Part shown: in pieces, positions 31,832 to 36,600 of the stretch
Layout: each line of letters begins with the position of its first letter
Position numbering within the stretch: position 1 is the stretch's first letter
IMG/VR virus record: IMGVR_UViG_3300035698_000784
Span: 1-36,600 of that record
Length of the DNA: 36,600 nt
From: a virus
Direction: 5' to 3' (one strand)
Notes under the pieces: model-generated
What the model was told of the DNA's origin: nothing
Database searches by the model: none
What the model saw: only the letters and a program-made list of their open reading frames with translations
Position numbers and translations under genes: made by a program

Positions 31832-33969
31832 TACTGAGGGCCTCCACCAGTAAATCCAGGGTTACCTGGGGCCACAGGAGCAGGGGTCCCACCAGTAGAG
31901 GGATCACCACCTGCTTGAGGGGGGGTTGGTTGAGCACCTGCCTGAGGTGGGGCGTCACTTTGCCCTGAAATATTATTAGTTACACTTGTGTTAGGCATAG
32001 TACCTGACATAGCGTCAGCAAATAGCTTAGCCTCTGTTGGGCTGTTCACGTACTTCTCACCATCAAGGTCCATGTTACGAACAATCTCTTTAATTATCTC
32101 ATTCATCTTAAGGAACGGAGCAACAGCAGGGTTAGCACCAATTTGTAGTAAGGACAATAGACGCTGAGTAATAACTTCACGCTGCATAAGGGATGATGTA
32201 CCCTTAGCTACAATAAAGATATCCCCACGGATGTCCTTGTCTACAGTGTTAAACTGCATATTCCAATTGAATAGAGATTCACCTACAGATGTTAATAGTT
32301 CGTCAAAGTTCTTAGCGACTGTCTTAATGTTAAGTGCAGCAGCAGACATAAGCATAGAGGTCTGGGAAGCACTTCTAATACCACTTTGTGCACCTGTTTG
32401 TCCATGGGCGTAAGAAGGGATACCCGTCTCTTCATCTGCTAGCATCCTAGACTTATCAAAGAACTGTAGATGGCTTTGGGATGTATCAGGGAACTTAAGT
32501 CCAAAGATAGATTGCCCAGGAGCACCACCTTGTTTTCTAAATACTTTACCGGGGAAGATATTGAAATCCTGTCCGGGTACTAATTGGGCTTCATTGACCT
32601 CAAAGACCATGGACCCAGCAAACCTTAAGTTATCAATAGCCATACGTATGTGGCCGTTCATAAGCATTTGCGTATCAGACATGTTCTCAGGGACACCAAT
32701 ACCCCAGATTCTATGGGGATGCTCCTCGTAGGTCACTGTATGGTATGGCAATGTGTTTGGTTGGAATGGGTTAAGGGATACACGTAGTACGTAACCATTA
32801 CATTCCCAGATGTTAACTTGCACAATGTTTAGCGCATCTTCAGGAACATCAACACCTAAGGACTCTACAAGTTCCTTATCCATGTTGCCCCAGTACTCTA
32901 GGACCTCAAAGCGGTTGTTGCTAACTGCAGCACCATAATTCTTACCAATGGCTGTTTCCCAGTACTCACTATTGTAGTTGGGAACTTCGGTCATTAATGA
33001 ATCAATAGCATCATGGTTAAATAATGGACGATTCTTAAGTAGCTTAACCTGACTACGAGACAGTAGATGTCTTTCGATAACGTACTCAGCCTCAGTCATA
33101 TTATCAGCATCTGGATCAGGATAGAAATCCCACACAGACACATGGCTAAACCTAGGGGAGAGCTTGGTGCTAGGATTATAACTGATGGTCTCATCTTCTT
33201 CTAGCGTCCAATTAGGGATAACTTCATTATACGTAAACGGACCCTTAATGACGCCTGTACCATATAGTACACACTCATAAGCAGTCTTACGTAGAATCTT
33301 CTCACCACCACCTTCAGCTAACTGGTCATGCATAACCTTCTCTAGGTTCTTAGCAGCAATCTCAGCAGGTCGTAGTTCAGGCATCTGAGTTGGGTCAGGG
33401 CTTGAACCACTTACAATAGTCTTGCCTTTAAGTAAAGTACTAAAGGAAGACTTGAGGTTTTCTACCATTGACGTTGAGGTAGCACCTGCGGGTACTTCTC
33501 TGCCATCACCAGCAAAGCCATACTTATCGGCTACTTGACCTTCGTACTCCACCCCCTCAGGAACAACATTAACAACCTCTTCAATACCCTCAGGGTCTGG
33601 AGAAGCGTCAACACCTAACGGGAACTTGTTGTTTGCAAAAAGAATCTCACAAAGCTGTCCGTAGGCTGCTGTAGCTTTAGTTTTGGTAATCTTGATAAAG
33701 ACACTAGAGGCAGCACCCATACGATTCTTAGCGGACTGAATGGCAGCAGCTTCATCAGGGCTATGTTCACCCCTCCAAGCACGATAAGCAGCCAGCATGA
33801 TTTGCTCTTGCTCTTGCTGCTTAGCTTGTCTAGCCAGATTGTAACGGGTACGAACTAGCCCTAAGGCTGAACTAAAGTCTTCAACAACTGAATCAGGTAG
33901 CTCTTCGGCTACTTCACTCAATGCAGATGTAATGGCTTTAGTAGCCGTTAGGGTGTCTTTAATCAACAT
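31831..33969 (-). CDS. portal protein (712 aa)
   Basis: The 712-residue length fits the large portals of podoviruses. The first 130 residues are helical (RYNLARQAKQQEQEQIMLAA, then KITKTKATAAYGQLCEILF), and the clip/stem region has VWDFYPDPDADNMTEAEYVI. A long stretch has PYHTVTYEEHPHRIWGIGVP and NGHIRMAIDNLRFAGSMVFE. The last 40 residues are Pro/Gly/Gln-rich and probably disordered. Portals form the dodecameric DNA gate at one capsid vertex, bind the terminase, and hold the adaptor ring. Confidence 0.92.
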   Translation of the reverse strand: MLIKDTLTATKAITSALSEVAEELPDSVVEDFSSALGLVRTRYNLARQAKQQEQEQIMLAAYRAWRGEHSPDEAAAIQSAKNRMGAASSVFIKITKTKATAAYGQLCEILFANNKFPLGVDASPDPEGIEEVVNVVPEGVEYEGQVADKYGFAGDGREVPAGATSTSMVENLKSSFSTLLKGKTIVSGSSPDPTQMPELRPAEIAAKNLEKVMHDQLAEGGGEKILRKTAYECVLYGTGVIKGPFTYNEVIPNWTLEEDETISYNPSTKLSPRFSHVSVWDFYPDPDADNMTEAEYVIERHLLSRSQVKLLKNRPLFNHDAIDSLMTEVPNYNSEYWETAIGKNYGAAVSNNRFEVLEYWGNMDKELVESLGVDVPEDALNIVQVNIWECNGYVLRVSLNPFQPNTLPYHTVTYEEHPHRIWGIGVPENMSDTQMLMNGHIRMAIDNLRFAGSMVFEVNEAQLVPGQDFNIFPGKVFRKQGGAPGQSIFGLKFPDTSQSHLQFFDKSRMLADEETGIPSYAHGQTGAQSGIRSASQTSMLMSAAALNIKTVAKNFDELLTSVGESLFNWNMQFNTVDKDIRGDIFIVAKGTSSLMQREVITQRLLSLLQIGANPAVAPFLKMNEIIKEIVRNMDLDGEKYVNSPTEAKLFADAMSGTMPNTSVTNNISGQSDAPPQAGAQPTPPQAGGDPSTGGTPAPVAPGNPGFTGGGPQ

Positions 33970-33972
33970 AAA

Positions 33973-34209
33973 TTAATACTTTGAAGTTGGTGAAATTTCG
34001 TTAGGCATGCAAGAGAGTACACTCTTATCTACTTTAGCACCTTTGCCATTTTTACTATACTTCTTAGTGGTAGCAATTTCACTACCTAGAGCGTCACCAG
34101 AGATAAGCTTCTTATCAATAGTTCCACCTTTATTTGAACCCATACTTACAGGTGCAATATCATTTGCTTCCTTGCAGTAAGGCTTACTTTCAGTGTATGG
34201 ATAATCCAT
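33973..34209 (-). CDS. 78-aa hypothetical protein between TerL and portal
   Basis: TAGGAGA precedes the ATG. The protein is polar, with many Lys/Ser/Gly residues and a short Cys at each end (Cys12, Cys67), and looks largely disordered. It lies 3 bases before the portal start and 9 bases after TerL. Small genes here are common in this type of phage; the function is unknown. Confidence 0.68.
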   Translation of the reverse strand: MDYPYTESKPYCKEANDIAPVSMGSNKGGTIDKKLISGDALGSEIATTKKYSKNGKGAKVDKSVLSCMPNEISPTSKY

Positions 34210-34218
34210 AATATTCTC

Positions 34219-35946
34219 CTAAAACCCAAACTGGGCGTTAATGATTGGTTGTTGAATGCTCTGTTGAGATTCCCATCCGTATGTGTTATATGCACGGGGT
34301 CTCGACATAATACCATACCGTAGAGCGTCATAAGCATGGTCATCTGCGTTAGTATCTACATCTTCAGGGTTTTTCTTATCCATTGGAATAGATGAGATAC
34401 TACTAATTGTATCTAGACAGGTGTTGAAGATTTTAAGTCCAGGCTCTCCAAACTCGTCAAGCTGTAGTGCGTTGTGTACCTGGAGTTTACCTGTGATTCG
34501 GGAGTTCTTTGTCCTATCTGAGGGTCTCCAGTTGAGATAGCCCATATCCTCAGCAGGGGATGGTGCATCTTCACCGCGTTGTGCCCAAGCCGAAGCATCA
34601 AGTACCCCATATCTTACACGTTCTCCGGCGTCATCTTCAATTCGTTTAACCTCTGCCCCGTAGTCTTTAGCAAGCATCTTGCCATTCGGGGTATCCCCCC
34701 CAGCAATAAACTCTCTATAGACATACAAATTACCATCGTAATCTACAGCAAACCACAGACATGCAGCTTTAGTTTTATAACCCCAATCACAGCCTCTAAA
34801 CTTATGCCATGCATCTGGGATAGGGAATGGTTCTATAACGTGTTTCTTACGGTCAAACTCGTCAAAAGCCAACCCATCAGAACTATCCCAATCACCATCA
34901 AGCCACTGCTTTCTTAAAACTGCATTGTCAATACCACTAAGCATTGCAATGTATTCTGGGTTCTCAGCTACAATCTTGGGGTTATCAAAGACTGTACCAT
35001 GAATCCACTTACGAGTAGTCTGTATAGTTCTATCTAGCTGCTTGATGTGTGTCTTAAGAGCTATCGTACTATTATCAGCACCTCTATCAACAAACCTCCG
35101 TTTAACCCAGGCTTTACCAGCACCATTGGGGTTTGTAGTAGCTCTTACGTAGGTCTTAAAGTCTTTACCCTTCTTACGTACTGACATAATCAAACGCTCG
35201 TAGGTTTCCTCGTTAGCAATCTCTGTTAGCTCATCAATGCCTAACCAAGAATACTCCTGACCTTTATACTGTTCCACATCTTCTTCATGATCACAATACC
35301 CAAACTCAACTGTGGCACCTGAAGGGAATACAAAGAGTTTCTCTTGCTCTTTCCATTTGGTCCCAGGGTAGCACATAGGGTAGAGTTCTTTAGCACGTTT
35401 GATTAGATCACGTAATTCCTTCATGGCCTTACGAATAACTAACCCACGGAAATCTTTATACCCACAGTACCGTAACGCGTCCATCATTAGGGCATCTGAT
35501 TTACCTGGAGCACGACCACCTGAAAAGAGAACTTCAAATTCATCCGCCTCTAGAAAGTACGTCTGGGGTCCAGGGAAGGGTTGCCAGCCAATAGGCCTAG
35601 AATCTAGGATATCCGGGTATTCTTTTTTAGCTACCTCAAGAGCTTTCTCGTCAATTATGACTGGCTTCTTTGAGTTGAGAACCTTGTCAACCTGTTTAAG
35701 GATTGCCTTTTGTTCTTTAACATTCTCCGAGGTTATCTTTTCAGCCTTATCAGCCCTGTGTTTTGCAACACGTTTCCTCATAGCTTCTTTCTGTTCGTCA
35801 GATAAGACCTTACTGGCTTTCTTTAATCTGGCCTTTAACCGCAGAGCTTGTCTACGTTTGTGCTCTTCTTTAGACACTGGAAGAAAGTCGTCCCCTTCAA
35901 GGATAGCCTTTATTCGTTTATCTTGTTCGTCTTGTTCATCTGACAT
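34219..35946 (-). CDS. terL: terminase large subunit
   Basis: Packaging motor and DNA-cutting enzyme. The ATPase domain has a Walker A loop GGRAPGKS (143-150) and Walker B WLGIDEL (Asp238, Glu239), with TNPNG as the coupling motif (271-275). The nuclease domain has an RNase-H-like Asp387 (GCDWGY), Asp450 (VLDASAW) and a C-terminal DDHAYDALRYG. The first 110 residues are an extra Lys/Glu-rich helix not found in most TerL proteins (HKRRQALRLKARLKKASKVL onward), which could bind the partner protein or DNA. The start lies inside the preceding gene. Confidence 0.96.
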   Translation of the reverse strand: MSDEQDEQDKRIKAILEGDDFLPVSKEEHKRRQALRLKARLKKASKVLSDEQKEAMRKRVAKHRADKAEKITSENVKEQKAILKQVDKVLNSKKPVIIDEKALEVAKKEYPDILDSRPIGWQPFPGPQTYFLEADEFEVLFSGGRAPGKSDALMMDALRYCGYKDFRGLVIRKAMKELRDLIKRAKELYPMCYPGTKWKEQEKLFVFPSGATVEFGYCDHEEDVEQYKGQEYSWLGIDELTEIANEETYERLIMSVRKKGKDFKTYVRATTNPNGAGKAWVKRRFVDRGADNSTIALKTHIKQLDRTIQTTRKWIHGTVFDNPKIVAENPEYIAMLSGIDNAVLRKQWLDGDWDSSDGLAFDEFDRKKHVIEPFPIPDAWHKFRGCDWGYKTKAACLWFAVDYDGNLYVYREFIAGGDTPNGKMLAKDYGAEVKRIEDDAGERVRYGVLDASAWAQRGEDAPSPAEDMGYLNWRPSDRTKNSRITGKLQVHNALQLDEFGEPGLKIFNTCLDTISSISSIPMDKKNPEDVDTNADDHAYDALRYGIMSRPRAYNTYGWESQQSIQQPIINAQFGF

Positions 35947-36365
35947 ATAGCTTCTATTAGTTGTTCACGCTCTTCTATGGGTAGTAAACACTCATCATAC
36001 GGGGGTCTGAGGATCATTATGTTCCTTAAACCCATGTGAGATACCCTAGTAGTGTACCCTAGCTTATCTGTACTGGCATTTAGCCACGTAGAGACCTCCC
36101 TGAGGGACGAAGTGTACAAATACCGTCTAGCCTTCCATAAAAGGGCAAATACCTCTGGCATAGGCTCATAACAGTCTCTTTCGGTGTTATAAGTGTACCC
36201 GTAGGCTATTTGACCCCCCATTTTACCAAAGAATGGTAATCCGAAGGCTATTCTAAGCTGTCGTTCTAGCATATTCAGGTTAAGGGGGAAATGATACTTA
36301 GGATTGATTCGGCTAACGACGTCACGACCTTTACCATGGTTCTTCTGAGCGAGTATATTAACCAT
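35910..36365 (-). CDS. recombinase-domain-like protein in the small-terminase position
   Basis: The 151-residue protein overlaps the start of terL. Residues about 50-125 read GGQIAYGYTYN, then PMPEVFALLWKARRYL, SLREVSTWLNAST, and LRNIMILRPPYDE. This is the order seen in the DNA-binding 'recombinase' domain of large serine recombinases (GY, acidic/helix, 'SLR-IA-WLN', then 'IL-NP-Y'). No resolvase catalytic domain is present. With terL next to it, this is the best candidate for the DNA-recognition (small terminase) subunit. The domain likeness is by eye. Confidence 0.65.
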   Translation of the reverse strand: MVNILAQKNHGKGRDVVSRINPKYHFPLNLNMLERQLRIAFGLPFFGKMGGQIAYGYTYNTERDCYEPMPEVFALLWKARRYLYTSSLREVSTWLNASTDKLGYTTRVSHMGLRNIMILRPPYDECLLPIEEREQLIEAICQMNKTNKINE

Positions 36366-36470
36366 CTAAGTAATCCCTCGATCCTTCATTAGATAAAAAT
36401 CTTCAACAGGCTTGTCTTTATCGCACACTGAACAAACTTTAAAGCCACTGATGACTCTATTAAAATCCAT
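36366..36470 (-). CDS. 34-aa mini zinc-ribbon-like protein
   Basis: The stop is immediately followed by the ATG of the recombinase-domain gene (TAG-ATG). The product MDFNRVISGFKVCSVCDKDK continues PVEDFYLMKDRGIT. CxxC-x2-DKP-x2-FY is the first half of a common phage zinc ribbon whose second CxxC would follow about 20 residues later but is absent here. A compact or truncated version is likely. Confidence 0.55.
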   Translation of the reverse strand: MDFNRVISGFKVCSVCDKDKPVEDFYLMKDRGIT

Positions 36471-36473
36471 TTA

Positions 36474-36600
36474 CTAAACGCTAGCGCTAAACGGTGTTGC
36501 TTCTGTGCCTGTAGCTGCACCAGTGATATTGATAGACCATACACCAGGGGCAATGTCTTCAAGTTCAATGATATTACCCTTTAGGCCACCTTTAGTGGTA
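36474..36600 (-). CDS. C-terminal end of an unidentified beta-rich protein (partial)
   Basis: A minus-strand frame enters from the right edge and stops at the TAG 36476-36474. The visible 41 residues (GLKGNIIELEDIAPGVWSIN, then ATGTEATPFSASV at the end) look like the last strands of an Ig-like beta domain, as found in virion proteins. The main part lies outside the window. Confidence 0.55.
   Translation of the reverse strand, partial: TTKGGLKGNIIELEDIAPGVWSINITGAATGTEATPFSASV

Noticed and set aside
1-36600. CRISPR array, insertion sequence, integrase or lysogeny module
   Set aside because: No regularly spaced direct repeats, transposase motifs, integrase signature or CI-like repressor were seen. 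The serine-recombinase likeness at 35910-36365 covers only the DNA-binding part and has no catalytic domain.
1-36600. T7-like phage RNA polymerase
   Set aside because: No gene of the right size or motifs exists in the window, and the visible promoters fit host sigma70. It could still lie outside the window.

Overview
The window is most of a tailed-phage genome, almost certainly a podovirus of a Gram-negative, probably marine or aquatic, bacterium. The evidence is a complete head and short-tail gene set (terminase, large portal, scaffold, capsid, adaptor, nozzle/hub, collar-domain fibre and several ejection-type proteins), a replication module built on a family A DNA polymerase, a nucleotide-synthesis cassette (class I ribonucleotide reductase, ThyX, two NTP pyrophosphohydrolases) and a Gram-negative lysis cassette with overlapping spanins. 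I see no RNA polymerase gene, integrase, CI-like repressor or tRNA. Transcription probably relies on the host sigma70 enzyme, and four good sigma70-type promoters are visible. The overall layout recalls SIO1/VpV262-like podoviruses (Zobellviridae); this is an inference from gene content, not a database result.

Plus-strand half (1 to about 13,220): tightly packed early/middle genes, many joined by ATGA or TAATG-type overlaps. A cluster of tiny unknown genes (1-1,571) is followed by DNA polymerase (1,574-3,667), SSB behind its own promoter, a Cas4-like PD-(D/E)XK nuclease, nrdA, a decayed HNH-endonuclease fragment and an nrdB with an in-frame amber codon. After these come a small resolvase-like nuclease, a calcineurin-type phosphoesterase, a DUF2829/Tad2-like anti-Thoeris candidate, a dATP/dGTP-diphosphohydrolase-like protein, a MazG-like protein, thyX and a small lipoprotein. 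The nucleotide genes would recycle and make dNTPs for phage replication.

A perfect hairpin terminator (13,248-13,273) separates the two convergent halves.

Minus-strand half (36,600 down to 13,294): late genes in the order small zinc-ribbon ORF, recombinase-domain-like protein in the TerS position, TerL, small protein, portal, two Gly/Pro/Gln-rich proteins, scaffold, major capsid protein, probable decoration protein, head-tail adaptor, nozzle/hub and collar fibre. Membrane and holin-like proteins and basic HNH-like proteins follow. A consensus promoter at 21,990-22,018 then drives four further internal-virion candidates, including one of 1,398 residues, and after them the endolysin, holin, i-spanin and o-spanin. 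A last consensus promoter (13,492-13,520) followed by a hairpin drives a single 51-codon gene of unknown function.

The observations most worth following are the amber codon in nrdB beside an HNH relic, the Tad2-like gene inside the nucleotide cassette, the shared promoter architecture, the stand-alone 51-aa gene with its near-perfect promoter, and the serine-recombinase-like fold in the small-terminase position.
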